From the NCBI RefSeq assembly GCF_023283535.1, contig NZ_JAKILT010000054.1:1-39338 (forward strand): DNA of 39,338 bases, written 5' to 3'. Made by a program: the position numbers and the translations under genes. Below are positions 7,804 through 16,613 of this stretch, in pieces. The stretch is from Shewanella sairae (GTDB lineage Bacteria; Pseudomonadota; Gammaproteobacteria; Enterobacterales; Shewanellaceae). Within the stretch, counting starts at the first letter, position 1. Each line of letters starts with the position of its first letter. A model generated the notes under the pieces. That model had not been told where the DNA came from. It was given only the letters and a program-made list of their open reading frames with translations, and did not search any database.

Positions 7804-9282
7804 TTACGCCTTAACTGCCTCAATCACTTTTTTGCGTATAACCTTAATCCCAGCACTGCTAACCTCTGGCCAAGGGTAATAACACCTTGGCCTTTTGAAG
7901 CGAGCGATTTTGTCCGCTAGAAATGCGGTTAACTCGGCTTCTGGGGGCAAGGCCTCTTGGTTATTATTACTGGTATTTAGCAGTTTAATAATCGCTGCGG
8001 GTAGAGTGCCAAACTGAGTGTCGTTAACAGGGAATACGATGGCATCACTGATCTGCGGGTGCAGCTTTAGAGCGGCCTCTATCTCTTCAGGCTGGATATT
8101 CTCGCCGCCGCTGATAAACATGTTATCGGCACGGCCATCGATACAAAGATTACCGTTTGCATCGAAGTGACCTAAATCTTTGGTGTAGAACCAGCCATTT
8201 TTATGGAGCGGTAAATTAAAACCATCTTTGGCTAAATAGCCGAGAAACAAGCATTCGCCCTTTAGCCAGATTTCACCATCAATAATCTTAAGCTCACGCC
8301 CCGATAATAGTTTGCCACTGGAGCCGTCGGTGCGGGCGGTGCCTGTGGTGATCTGCGATCCCATTTCAGTCATGCCGTAGCTGGTGTAGGCTTTGATATC
8401 ACGTGTGCTTAGCTCTGCTAATAGGTCGGCTGAGATTGCGCCGCCACCAAGTAGCATGGCTTTAACCTGCGCGAGACAGTCGTCTTCTTCACTCTCTTCA
8501 CTCTCATCTTTCTCTGCACAATGGAGTAACTGCTGCAGTTGGGCACTGACTAGCGATAGATGAGTAATGCAGTCTCTATTAAGTTGCTGAGCTAATGCTA
8601 GGTTTTTATCTTCAAACACTACACAAGCGCCTGCTAATGCGCAGCGATTGGCAATGGCAAGTCCGCCGATATGAAACAGCGGCAGTGACAATAACCAGCT
8701 ATCTTCGGCTGAAAGTTTGATGAGCTCCTTTGAACCAGCAGCGCTGGCGATATGATTCGCGAGACTGTGGGCTGCGGCTTTTGGGGTACCACTGCTGCCG
8801 GAGGTGAGTATCGCATTCACGGCAGTATCGAGATTAACTAAAGCAGCTTTTGATTCACTTAGCGCATGAAAGTCAAAATTCACTTGAGTGAGTGTCTGCT
8901 GGCTCTTTAGCGCAATATTAAGTTCTGCATACTGCTCTGCTACTGATGGTACAAGCCAATAGTAACGATATTGGTGGGTAACAGTGAGCTCAACGATTTG
9001 CTGGGTTGCAAAGCGAGGTGAGATAGGACAAAACAGCACACCTGTGTCAACGCATGCCCAATAGAGCTGCAAAAGCTGCGGGCAGTTATGACTAATACAA
9101 GCGAGACGATCACCGGGCTTTAGGCCCAATTCAGTAAACTGCTGAGCCAGGGCAATAACTTGCTGGCTTAGCGTTTGGTAACTCACCGCTGCGCCATTAA
9201 ATAGATAAGCTGGCGCCTCAGCTTGGCATATTGCCTGCTGGTGGATGGGAGACACATTGTGCTTTTTGCTATTAACCGTCAT
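7804..9282 (-). CDS. menE: o-Succinylbenzoate-CoA ligase MenE
   Basis: This adenylate-forming ligase (492 residues) activates o-succinylbenzoate to its CoA thioester in menaquinone synthesis, in the cytosol. Visible motifs are the AMP/P-loop LTSGSSGTPKAAAHS (about residues 159-173), YGMTEMGSQITTG (about 299-311), the C-terminal hinge around DGRADNMFISGGENIQPEEIE, and the lysine near the end in SSAGIKVIRKKVIEA. It is the last gene of menD-menH-menC-menE, 34 bp after menC. A run of acidic residues (near 255-266, ESEESEEDD) is an unusual local insertion. Convergent with the orphan membrane gene. Confidence 0.93.
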   Translation of the reverse strand: MTVNSKKHNVSPIHQQAICQAEAPAYLFNGAAVSYQTLSQQVIALAQQFTELGLKPGDRLACISHNCPQLLQLYWACVDTGVLFCPISPRFATQQIVELTVTHQYRYYWLVPSVAEQYAELNIALKSQQTLTQVNFDFHALSESKAALVNLDTAVNAILTSGSSGTPKAAAHSLANHIASAAGSKELIKLSAEDSWLLSLPLFHIGGLAIANRCALAGACVVFEDKNLALAQQLNRDCITHLSLVSAQLQQLLHCAEKDESEESEEDDCLAQVKAMLLGGGAISADLLAELSTRDIKAYTSYGMTEMGSQITTGTARTDGSSGKLLSGRELKIIDGEIWLKGECLFLGYLAKDGFNLPLHKNGWFYTKDLGHFDANGNLCIDGRADNMFISGGENIQPEEIEAALKLHPQISDAIVFPVNDTQFGTLPAAIIKLLNTSNNNQEALPPEAELTAFLADKIARFKRPRCYYPWPEVSSAGIKVIRKKVIEAVKA

Positions 9283-9316
9283 ATCTCTGCGCCGCTTATC
9301 TGTTCGATTTGATCCG

Positions 9317-10405
9317 TTAGCTATTACTTGTACTGGCTAGCAGCGGTAAATCGGCAAGCTTTAAGCAATTTGCTTTGCCAGTACTGACTACTAAATCTTG
9401 GCTAAAGGCGGCAAGGGTGTCGAGTCCTGGAATTTCATCTGGGGTAATAATGCTGGCTAAGCGGTTTAAGGCTTCAATGCCAAGGCTGGCTTCTAAGCTT
9501 GAACTCAAGATACAGCGCACGCCGTGCTCGGTGGCGGTATCGATTAATTGCTGCAGTTTCTCTATGCTGCCAATTAACATAGGTTTGATGATTAGCGCGG
9601 TTAACCCTGCTTGCATTGTAAATTGGTAGTCTGGGCTATTTAACGATTCATCTAGTGCCCATGGCATCTCTATCGCCTGATAAAAAGCCTGATTGTCGTC
9701 AGGGTTTTGGCAAGGCTCTTCAATATACTCAATACTCGCTAGCGGCAGGCAAGCGGCGAACTCAATTGCTTGCTCTAGGTTAAAGCCGCGATTGGCATCT
9801 AAGCGCAACTTTAGATTTGGGCGAATAGCTAAGATTTGGTGAATAAGCTTGATTTCATCTTCAAGTGCGTCTTGAGCGACTTTCACTTTTACCGCATAAA
9901 CGTTATCCGCGAGGCTAGCCACGCGTTCGCTTACTGCGCTTACTGCGCTTAATGGCTCATCATTGTGGCGATAAATAAGTGGAATCGTGCGCGGGGCAAT
10001 GGCGTGACCATCAAATTTTCCTGCAAGTTTTGCATGCAGCTGACTTAGGCCAAATGCAAGTGACGGCAAGGTACTTTCTTGGGCAAAGTCCAATAGCTTA
10101 TCAATAGATTGTTGCTGCAATTGCGGCAATATCGTACTTAGCTGTTGAGTCACGTCGGCAAGGGATTCACTGCTAAACCCGCTTAATGCTTGGCCTTGAT
10201 TATCTAGACCCGAAAGCGGCGAGATCTCAACTAAAGCTTGCTGCTGTCTAGTGCTATTGCTCGCAATTGCGCTAAGCACAAGCCCTGAACGTTGCGCGAT
10301 ACGCAGTTTACCAACGGGTAAAGGTTTATCTAAATCGACAGTAAACTGATGCAGGCTTAATTGAGTTAGCGTTAATGGCGTTAGTTGCTGTTGCGTCGTT
10401 GTCAT
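9317..10405 (-). CDS. menC: o-Succinylbenzoate synthase MenC
   Basis: This enolase-superfamily enzyme (362 residues) dehydrates SHCHC to o-succinylbenzoate. Expected catalytic residues are visible: the KxK pair in VKVKVA, the metal ligands in LRLDANRGF, IEEPC and LDESL, and the second lysine in IIKPMLIGS. The C-terminal SSLEASLGIEAL fits the family. The N-terminal capping domain is divergent, as is common for MenC. The ATG has AGGTAGG upstream. It lies 54 bp after menH in the same operon. Confidence 0.92.
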   Translation of the reverse strand: MTTTQQQLTPLTLTQLSLHQFTVDLDKPLPVGKLRIAQRSGLVLSAIASNSTRQQQALVEISPLSGLDNQGQALSGFSSESLADVTQQLSTILPQLQQQSIDKLLDFAQESTLPSLAFGLSQLHAKLAGKFDGHAIAPRTIPLIYRHNDEPLSAVSAVSERVASLADNVYAVKVKVAQDALEDEIKLIHQILAIRPNLKLRLDANRGFNLEQAIEFAACLPLASIEYIEEPCQNPDDNQAFYQAIEMPWALDESLNSPDYQFTMQAGLTALIIKPMLIGSIEKLQQLIDTATEHGVRCILSSSLEASLGIEALNRLASIITPDEIPGLDTLAAFSQDLVVSTGKANCLKLADLPLLASTSNS

Positions 10406-10459
10406 TGGCCTACCTGCGTCGTTATGGTTATTTCGGGAATGAGTGTTAGCGAATATAGG

Positions 10460-11245
10460 CTAACTAAAAAGGGTGCGCAATTTATTGCTAAATGCCTCTG
10501 GCGCGGCTAAGTGCACGTTGTGACCACTGGCGTTAATGCAATGCAAAGCTAGCGGTTGTTGCTGCTGCCAGCGACTTGCTAGCGCCATAAACTTACTGTC
10601 TTGGTGACCAGCGATAAAGTGGCTGGTTACTGTTAGCCTGCTTGGAATATTCCAAAGTTCGTCTTGCTCAGCCAATGATGTGGCTTGGTAGCAATTAGCC
10701 AGTGCAAGTGGATTATTATGGCTGCGCTTTAATACTAAAGAGCGTTGTTCGGCAGTGGTTAAATCACTGAATACCGCTTGTTGGTACCAAAGGGTTAAGA
10801 AGTCCGCTATCGCTAGAGTACAGAGCTTATTCGCCCATGCAGCATCGTTTTGCTTGCGAGCAATTTTATCTGCCTCGCTTTGCAGTCCTGGGTGGCAGGA
10901 CTCTAATACTAAGCTTAGGAGTTGCTCTGGATATAACTTGGCAATATGCAGTGCAATACGTCCACCTAATGAATAGCCAACTAAGTGGTAATGCTGAATA
11001 TCCAGTAATGATAGCGTTGTAACAATTAGCTCTACACAGCGGTTAAACCCGGGCGTAGGTAATTGTAGTTCATCGCAATTTAACGTCTTGTTATCGCCAT
11101 GACCGGGCAGGTCGATGCAGATGCAGTAAAAATCATCTTGTAGCTGCGAGATGATTTCGTTCCAATCACCTTTGCTGCCTAAAAAGCCGTGTAAAAACAC
11201 CACGGCAGGTGCATCGATATTACCTGAACAGCGATAACTGAGCAT
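10460..11245 (-). CDS. menH: SHCHC synthase MenH (alpha/beta hydrolase)
   Basis: MenH (261 residues) eliminates pyruvate from SEPHCHC to give SHCHC. It is an alpha/beta-hydrolase with the oxyanion segment FLHGFLGSKGDW (about residues 17-28), the nucleophile elbow VGYSLGGRIAL (Ser near 92), an Asp in GHQDSKF and a C-terminal His in SGHNVHL. Its ATG overlaps the menD stop by one base (TAATG), so translation is coupled. Neighbours menD and menC confirm the MenH assignment over other hydrolases. Confidence 0.92.
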   Translation of the reverse strand: MLSYRCSGNIDAPAVVFLHGFLGSKGDWNEIISQLQDDFYCICIDLPGHGDNKTLNCDELQLPTPGFNRCVELIVTTLSLLDIQHYHLVGYSLGGRIALHIAKLYPEQLLSLVLESCHPGLQSEADKIARKQNDAAWANKLCTLAIADFLTLWYQQAVFSDLTTAEQRSLVLKRSHNNPLALANCYQATSLAEQDELWNIPSRLTVTSHFIAGHQDSKFMALASRWQQQQPLALHCINASGHNVHLAAPEAFSNKLRTLFS

Positions 11246-12954
11246 TAGTGCTGTTTTACCCAGTTGGCGATTTTCGCAATTTGATCGCTAGCCTGGTTTT
11301 GGCTCACACTGACCTCAATGACCGATGGCCCTGAGTAGGTCATCGCATATTCATAGGATTCTATAAAGTCTTCAATTGAATCAACTTGATTGTAAGCTAG
11401 ACCGAACATAGCTGCACCGAAACCGAACTCAAGCCCGTGAGACAAACGATAATAATCCGTACGTAGTTGCTCATTAGGCACAGGCAATAGATTAAAGATA
11501 TTACCGCCGTCGTTATTTAAAATAACGATAACCAATGGGCTGGTAACAGTGCGAGCGATAGCTAACGAGTTTAGATCGTGCAGCGCCGAGATATCGCCAA
11601 TAATTAAGGTGGTTGGTTTACCTTCTGCGGCTGCAACGCCGCAGGCGGTTGCTAATAGGCCATCAATACCAGAGGCGCCGCGGTTGGTGTAAACCTTAGC
11701 GCTATCGCTGCTAATCGGGGCAAACATATCGTAAAGACGCACGGGTAAGCTATTACCAATAAACAGCTGTTGTTGGCTGGTTTGTCTGTTAGCGATTGCG
11801 CGAATGGTTTGCGCTTCGCCAAACTCAGCATGATCAATTTGCTGTTGATACAGGGTTTCTAGCTCGTCGTTATGCTGAACCAGTTTAAGTGCCCAGTTTG
11901 CTTGTGATGATCTTGGCCAAGGCAAAGCTGCAATGATATGAGCCGGTGCTAGCCAAAGCTGTTTTGGCTTGTTGCTTGGATCGAGTCTTTGCTGGTGTGG
12001 AAGCACCTGCCAATAATCTTTCCATTCTTGCTGTTCTAAATAGCTAATAAGGCGCTTAGATAGAATTCGGCCACCGAAGACGATGACTTTTTCTGCCTGC
12101 GCTAATAGGGCTTTGGCCTTTGGCTGGTGCAATAGCTGGTCGATATTACCAATCGCGCCAGGATGTTGCCTTAGCTGCGACTGTGCGTCGGTCACAATGG
12201 GCCAACCTAGCTTTTGTGCCAGTTGAATTAAGGCTTCACTTTGTTGTTCGGGCGCTAACGTTGCGGCAACGATAACGCCTTTACCGTGCACGAATCGGGC
12301 AAGTGCGTCTGAGGTGGGTAATTGACCTACATTCATTGTCGCGTACTGGCTGTAAGGCGTTGCTTGCTGTTGCCAGAACTCAATCGGTGCAAGGTAGCGA
12401 GAAAAGTCAGCGATAGGCTCACTTGGATACAAAGGTTCGCGATACATACAGTTGATATGAACAGGTTGCGACTGGTTGTTCACGGCGTCATCAAGCAAGC
12501 TTAATAACGACTGCGGGGGAATATTCATGTCCGGCGTAGGCAAGTTAACTTGCTTAGCATATTGCGCAAATATTGCTGGTTGAATAATGGCTTGGTTAGC
12601 ACCGCAATCAATTAACTCTGGAGGTCGGTCACCTGATAGCACAATTAAGGGCACATGGGTCAGCCACGCCTCAACGATAACAGGGTATAGGTTGGCAACT
12701 GCGGTGCCTGATGTGGTAATTATCGCAACAGGAGCTTGGCTAGCTTTGGCTAAACCTAATGCCATAAAGCCGAGCCCGCGTTCATCAAAGTGCAAATGTT
12801 GTTGCAATTTAGTTTGCTTTGCTGCCGCTAATGTTAGTGGTGTAGAGCGCGACCCCGGCGCCATACAGACATGCTTAACACCTAAGCGAGTCAGCTCTTC
12901 TAAGATTAACGTTCCCCAAAGTAGGTTCAGTTCTGCAATATGTTCAGTGTGCAT
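11245..12954 (-). CDS. menD: SEPHCHC synthase MenD
   Basis: This thiamine-diphosphate enzyme (569 residues) joins isochorismate and 2-oxoglutarate to make SEPHCHC, the first committed step of menaquinone synthesis. Motifs: CMAPGSRSTPLTLAAA (about residues 30-45), HFDERGLGFMALGLAKAS with the ThDP-activating Glu, ITTSGTAVANLYPVIVEA, and the C-terminal ThDP site from IGDISALHDLNSL to VILNNDGGNIFNLLPV. It heads the operon; menF and menB are not in the window. No strong Shine-Dalgarno was seen before the ATG. The upstream 256 bp are shared with the divergent LysR gene at 13211. Confidence 0.96.
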   Translation of the reverse strand: MHTEHIAELNLLWGTLILEELTRLGVKHVCMAPGSRSTPLTLAAAKQTKLQQHLHFDERGLGFMALGLAKASQAPVAIITTSGTAVANLYPVIVEAWLTHVPLIVLSGDRPPELIDCGANQAIIQPAIFAQYAKQVNLPTPDMNIPPQSLLSLLDDAVNNQSQPVHINCMYREPLYPSEPIADFSRYLAPIEFWQQQATPYSQYATMNVGQLPTSDALARFVHGKGVIVAATLAPEQQSEALIQLAQKLGWPIVTDAQSQLRQHPGAIGNIDQLLHQPKAKALLAQAEKVIVFGGRILSKRLISYLEQQEWKDYWQVLPHQQRLDPSNKPKQLWLAPAHIIAALPWPRSSQANWALKLVQHNDELETLYQQQIDHAEFGEAQTIRAIANRQTSQQQLFIGNSLPVRLYDMFAPISSDSAKVYTNRGASGIDGLLATACGVAAAEGKPTTLIIGDISALHDLNSLAIARTVTSPLVIVILNNDGGNIFNLLPVPNEQLRTDYYRLSHGLEFGFGAAMFGLAYNQVDSIEDFIESYEYAMTYSGPSVIEVSVSQNQASDQIAKIANWVKQH

Positions 12955-13101
12955 AGATAATTACCATATCATTGATAGCCTTAGTTTAACTTGCTTTCGT
13001 GTAAAGGAGTATGATCCCTCTTAGGTTTTCTGAGTCGCTAGCACTTCTTAGTAAATAATAGCCATAGATAAATAGCCAAAATGTCAGTTTTTTATATTTT
13101 T

Positions 13102-13119
13102 ATACCTAAAAATAGGTAT
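13102..13119. promoter_or_regulatory. Inverted repeat in menD / LysR intergenic region
   Basis: ATACCTA-AAAA-TAGGTAT is a perfect seven-base inverted repeat about 90 bp before the LysR gene at 13211 and 150 bp before menD. LysR-type regulators often bind imperfect dyads of this size, so it may be an operator, but the AT-rich surroundings make chance palindromes easy. Confidence 0.35.
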
Positions 13120-13210
13120 TTGCGTGATTAATGTTGTAAAACCTTTTAATTATCAGTGTTATATTCCGCTAACAATAACAATTAGAAGATAGATTGTAGG
13201 TTTTATCGCC

Positions 13211-14179
13211 ATGCGTAAGGAACTTTCTAAGTTAGATTACTTCACTCTTAAAGTTTTTATCGGTTTAGTCGAGTTTAAAAACGGTTCAGTAGTCGCTCAA
13301 AAATTAAATACCACCCAGCCAAAAGTCAGCCGAGCATTAAGTACTATGCGCGAAGTGCTTCATGATGAGCTTTTTGTTAGGCGCCAATATGGCGTTGAAC
13401 CTAATCTAATGGCTGATAAGCTTTATCCTATCGTTAAAAAGATTGTGCTTGGTTTTGAAGAGATAGCCGATGTTTCTGCACAAATGCCAAGTAAAAATCA
13501 GTTAATTATTGCTGCGCAAGAGCACTTATCTGGCTTCTTAGTTGATTCGATTACTGAAATTTATGAACAACAAGGGCTTGATATGTCGGTAATCATTCAG
13601 CCTTGGAGTGACAATGTTCAAGAGTTGCTGGCACAAGGTAAAATTGATTATGCGATTACCGTTAACTCTAAGCCATCAGATTTAGTTAAAAATACTAAAG
13701 TTGGTGATGTTAAATATTATTTTCTAGCGGCGAGAAAAGGTCATCCTTTTTTCCAGCAAACCTTGTCTTTTAGTGAGTTACGCAAGCACAAATTTGTGTT
13801 TATTAACTACTCTAAAGTTGGGTTGGTTGAGCATTGGTGTGAGACTTATGCCAAGGAACGTGATCTTGATATTAAGATCAGTTTCAAAACAAGCAGTTTG
13901 GCGATGGCGCTTAATCATGTGGCTAAAACAGATGATATTTGTTGGAGTGCATCCATCTTCTCTTATCCTTACTTAAGCACGCGCAGTGATATCGACTATG
14001 TTGATGTAACTGACTTCTATGAAAACGTGTTATTTCCAGCAGGAAGCGCACCTTCATTTGATTATTTTTTACAGTATCACCACTGTCACGATAATGATTT
14101 CTCGAATGCGTTAAGTGAATTATTACAGCAAAAACTCCTACATGCTCAGCAACAATACGAGCAGCAAAAGCTCAAATAG
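13211..14179 (+). CDS. LysR family transcriptional regulator
   Basis: This 322-residue protein has an N-terminal winged HTH (about residues 8-66, with VVAQKLNTTQPKVSRALSTMREVLHDELFVRRQYG) and a periplasmic-binding-protein-like effector domain from about 95 on. Its target is unknown. It is divergent from menD with 256 bp between, and faces the triheme cytochrome gene at 14528 tail to tail. With the second LysR gene at 15028 it brackets that cytochrome. The effector domain has only three cysteines. The C-terminus is Gln-rich. Family confidence is high; the regulated gene is inference. Confidence 0.9.
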   Translation: MRKELSKLDYFTLKVFIGLVEFKNGSVVAQKLNTTQPKVSRALSTMREVLHDELFVRRQYGVEPNLMADKLYPIVKKIVLGFEEIADVSAQMPSKNQLIIAAQEHLSGFLVDSITEIYEQQGLDMSVIIQPWSDNVQELLAQGKIDYAITVNSKPSDLVKNTKVGDVKYYFLAARKGHPFFQQTLSFSELRKHKFVFINYSKVGLVEHWCETYAKERDLDIKISFKTSSLAMALNHVAKTDDICWSASIFSYPYLSTRSDIDYVDVTDFYENVLFPAGSAPSFDYFLQYHHCHDNDFSNALSELLQQKLLHAQQQYEQQKLK

Positions 14180-14227
14180 GTTAGATCTCCTTTTTGTTAA
14201 TGCAGAGAGGAGAATAACTTTCTCTTA

Positions 14228-14257
14228 AGTATTCATCATGATGGATACTACTTTTTA
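14228..14257 (+). terminator. Likely terminator of the LysR gene at 13211
   Basis: AGTATTCAT pairs with ATGGATACT (one T-G wobble) around the loop CATG, followed by ACTTTTTAT. It lies about 50 bp after the stop. The T run is offset by three bases, so efficiency is uncertain. The remainder of 14258-14440 is AT-rich with no gene or further signal I can support. Confidence 0.5.
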
Positions 14258-14451
14258 TCAATTGAACCCTCTTTAGTTGGCTTTTTAAGTTGCATTGTAA
14301 TTACTTGTTTTAAAAGATAAAAATAATGTGACTATGAGAGCAGATATTCTAATTTAAGCTTTGATAAACGATTGTATTGGTATATTTTATCATCAGTTTA
14401 GCGGCTGGTTTTATCTAGACTGAAACATCAAAATTGTGGGTTTATGTTGAA

Positions 14452-14507
14452 GCCTTTTTACTTAAAAAAGTAAAAAGGCCCGCGTCTGATGAAGGGCGCG
14501 GACCTTT
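14452..14507 (-). terminator. Double hairpin terminator of the cytochrome gene
   Basis: Reading the minus strand, AAGG-t-CCGCG pairs with CGCGG-g-CCTT, followed by TTTTTAC. Just beyond is a second perfect hairpin, 12 bp with a four-base loop at 14452-14479, whose arms are GCCTTTTTACTT and its complement. Together they can stop transcription from the cytochrome side, and the second could also act from the left. Confidence 0.75.
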
Positions 14508-14527
14508 GCAGGGACTGGTAAAGTATG

Positions 14528-14833
14528 TTACTCGTCAGCTTCTTGCTGGTACTGCTGCATATTCATCTTACGCGCGAGATCTTCAGGCGTGTGATGACAA
14601 AGACCACAATCTTTTTCTAAGGTTTTTTGACTGGGTAGTACCGGAGGAAGGTCATCTCCCTCTTTCCAGCGATGGCAATCCATGCAGCTCACTGCATCTA
14701 GATGAACTTCAGTATCAATCCAGACATGAGCGGGCGTTTTTTGCCACTTTTCATCGTGGCATTCATTACAACTATCGAGGGCAGAAGCGTTCACACTAAC
14801 GAATAAAAGCAGTAAGGCGGTTAATTTTTTCAT
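14528..14833 (-). CDS. Periplasmic triheme c-type cytochrome
   Basis: This 101-residue protein has a signal peptide, MKKLTALLLLFVSVNASA, with cleavage expected before LDS. Three CxxCH haem-binding motifs follow: CNECH (near residue 22), CMDCH (near 55) and CGLCH (near 77, followed by another His). Extra histidines (AHVW, VHLD, CHHTP) could be distal ligands. It is a small periplasmic electron carrier; the partner is not evident. It does not match the familiar four-haem CctA layout because only three motifs are present. It is divergent from the LysR gene at 15028 with a 194-bp shared promoter region, which suggests control by that regulator. A strong terminator follows. Confidence 0.88.
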   Translation of the reverse strand: MKKLTALLLLFVSVNASALDSCNECHDEKWQKTPAHVWIDTEVHLDAVSCMDCHRWKEGDDLPPVLPSQKTLEKDCGLCHHTPEDLARKMNMQQYQQEADE

Positions 14834-14897
14834 ATCATCTTCCTTTTAAGGTGATGAATTTATTGTTGTTGTGGTTATTGATTCACCTATATTCAGT

Positions 14898-14978
14898 ATT
14901 CTACCTAGAATTCTTGATATTGTATTTTTAGCTGTGAGTATTTGCAGTGCGCAGCAATATTTTCACTTTGAAGAAAAT
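14898..14978. promoter_or_regulatory. Inverted repeats between cytochrome and LysR genes
   Basis: Two dyads lie in the divergent intergenic region: ATTCT-ACCT-AGAAT (14898-14911) and ATTTTC, eight bases, GAAAAT (14959-14978). They are placed where a LysR regulator could control both directions. Binding is inference. Confidence 0.35.
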
Positions 14979-15027
14979 ACAATTTCAATAATCAAAAATA
15001 ACTCTGGGTTAAATAAAGGAATAGAAG

Positions 15028-15990
15028 ATGATAGACGTCGACGTAAAGGCGTTGGTGATCTTTAGATCAGTTTATGAAACTGGCTGCTGTGGTGAAACTT
15101 CGCGCCTGTACCGTATTTCTAACTCTAAAGTGACTCGATATTTGTCGAGCTTAAGAAACTATTACCAAGACTCGCTCTTTATTAGAAAAAAAGAGGGGTT
15201 TATTCCCACCGCTCGTGCCAAGGCTATTTACCCAAAGGTTTGTGAAATCACCAATTTGCTGCATCAAATCAGCGTTAATGAAGCTTGTGTGAAGCCAAAA
15301 AAAGAATGCACTATTGCTGTGCCTCCTACGCTTTCAGTAGGCTTGCCTGAGTTCATGGATACAGAGTTGGAAAGTTGTAGTTTAAGCACTTCGACCCATG
15401 TTAAGCATGTGCGTCCGCAGACCTGTGAAGACATGCTGCAAGGCGGAATGTGTCTCGCGGTTATCCAAGATGATGATACACAGATTCAGGAGTCACTACA
15501 GCGCAATAAATCTACGCTTATGGCCTCGCCTATTGGTACGGGGGAATTTGTTTATATTGTCGCTAGAGATGAACACCCAGTGTGGTTTAGTGGGCTGACT
15601 TTAGCTGACATAGCCAATTACCCGTTTGTTGTTACTGCGATTGAAGGCTTTAATGATATCCAAGATCCGTTTGAAGTCTATTGTGAGCAAAACCAATTAC
15701 CCTTGAGCTCTATATATAAAACTCATAGCCTAGCAGGGTTGATTACGAGATTGCGCAGTAGCGATGCGATTTCCTTTTTAGGCACGCACTGCGCCGCAGA
15801 CTTTGTGGGGATGGTGCATGGGCTGAAGGCGGTGAAAATGTCTGCAGAGCAATATGAACTGCTGCATAGCGTCTTAAGTAAGCCGAGATACTCATTGTTA
15901 TCCCGTAGCGATCATGCCTGTAATTGTCCTGAAGGGTTTGTTAATGGGATCAAGAGTTTCATTGCTGCCCAAATAGCCGAGCAGAGTTGA
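15028..15990 (+). CDS. Cysteine-rich LysR family transcriptional regulator
   Basis: This 320-residue protein has a LysR winged HTH at about residues 8-62 (ETSRLYRISNSKVTRYLSSL, then DSLFIRKKEGFIPT) and a ligand-binding domain. It holds about 12 cysteines, including a CC pair at the start of the HTH and a CNC near residue 300. That is far more than most LysR proteins and suggests metal, haem or redox sensing (inference). AAAGGAATAGAAG precedes the ATG. It is divergent from the triheme cytochrome gene, its most likely target. Confidence 0.88.
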   Translation: MIDVDVKALVIFRSVYETGCCGETSRLYRISNSKVTRYLSSLRNYYQDSLFIRKKEGFIPTARAKAIYPKVCEITNLLHQISVNEACVKPKKECTIAVPPTLSVGLPEFMDTELESCSLSTSTHVKHVRPQTCEDMLQGGMCLAVIQDDDTQIQESLQRNKSTLMASPIGTGEFVYIVARDEHPVWFSGLTLADIANYPFVVTAIEGFNDIQDPFEVYCEQNQLPLSSIYKTHSLAGLITRLRSSDAISFLGTHCAADFVGMVHGLKAVKMSAEQYELLHSVLSKPRYSLLSRSDHACNCPEGFVNGIKSFIAAQIAEQS

Positions 15991-16026
15991 GCTGGTGTAG
16001 TGTTATAGCCCAGCTTAAGGCTATGG

Positions 16027-16485
16027 CTAGGGTTGCTCTTGCTGCTCCATGGCGATGTTGCGCATCTGGATCAGTTCGCTGTGGCGCAAATAGAATAGCT
16101 CGGCAGTACGGCGAATAATTTGATCTTCATATTGGCATAGATGGCCATCGGCGTATGCCAGCTGCCACATTGCTAAGATGAGCTGTTGTTTTTGTTCAAC
16201 ATCAAAGCTGTCATTAATTGCTTGAGTGAATTCATATAAAGACGTTGATTTTTCTTGCGACTTCTTGGCACTGCCAATCAATTCTTGTACATCAGCAATA
16301 TCCAGATTTAGCGTTGTGGTGAGCAGATCTGGCAATAACTTGGCTTCTTGCTCCGACATGCTTTCGTCGGCCATAACAACCTCTAACAGTAAACTGGCCG
16401 CGGCGAGGTTCAAGTGCTCTGCACGCTCTTCATCTGAGAGTTGCGCTTGTGGATTACCAAAAAATTGTTTCAGTTTGGCGAGCAT
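16027..16485 (-). CDS. TerB-like domain protein
   Basis: This 152-residue, mostly helical cytosolic protein matches the TerB-like / COG4103 family. The pattern of an acidic AAASLLLEVVMADESMSEQE followed by LWQLAYADGHLCQYEDQIIRRTAELFYL is typical: two metal-chelating DxxxxxxE helices. TerB domains appear in tellurite and stress-response proteins and as general metal-binding modules; the exact role here is unknown. The ATG has AAGGAG seven bases upstream. It is monocistronic, tail to tail with the LysR gene before it. Confidence 0.85.
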   Translation of the reverse strand: MLAKLKQFFGNPQAQLSDEERAEHLNLAAASLLLEVVMADESMSEQEAKLLPDLLTTTLNLDIADVQELIGSAKKSQEKSTSLYEFTQAINDSFDVEQKQQLILAMWQLAYADGHLCQYEDQIIRRTAELFYLRHSELIQMRNIAMEQQEQP

Positions 16486-16613
16486 ACTGGCTCCTTAAGC
16501 TTGAGGGGATATTTGCGGTTAATACTTATACTGATTGGTATTAGAGTATTTTTTAAAGCGAGAGTTCCTTCTCAGGATTATAGGCTTAATCACTGAGAAG
16601 GTTGGGCAACACT

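Noticed and set aside
14434..14799. Plus-strand frame opposite the triheme cytochrome
   Set aside because: It is a shadow of the cytochrome gene and runs through its terminator; the minus strand has the signal peptide and haem motifs.
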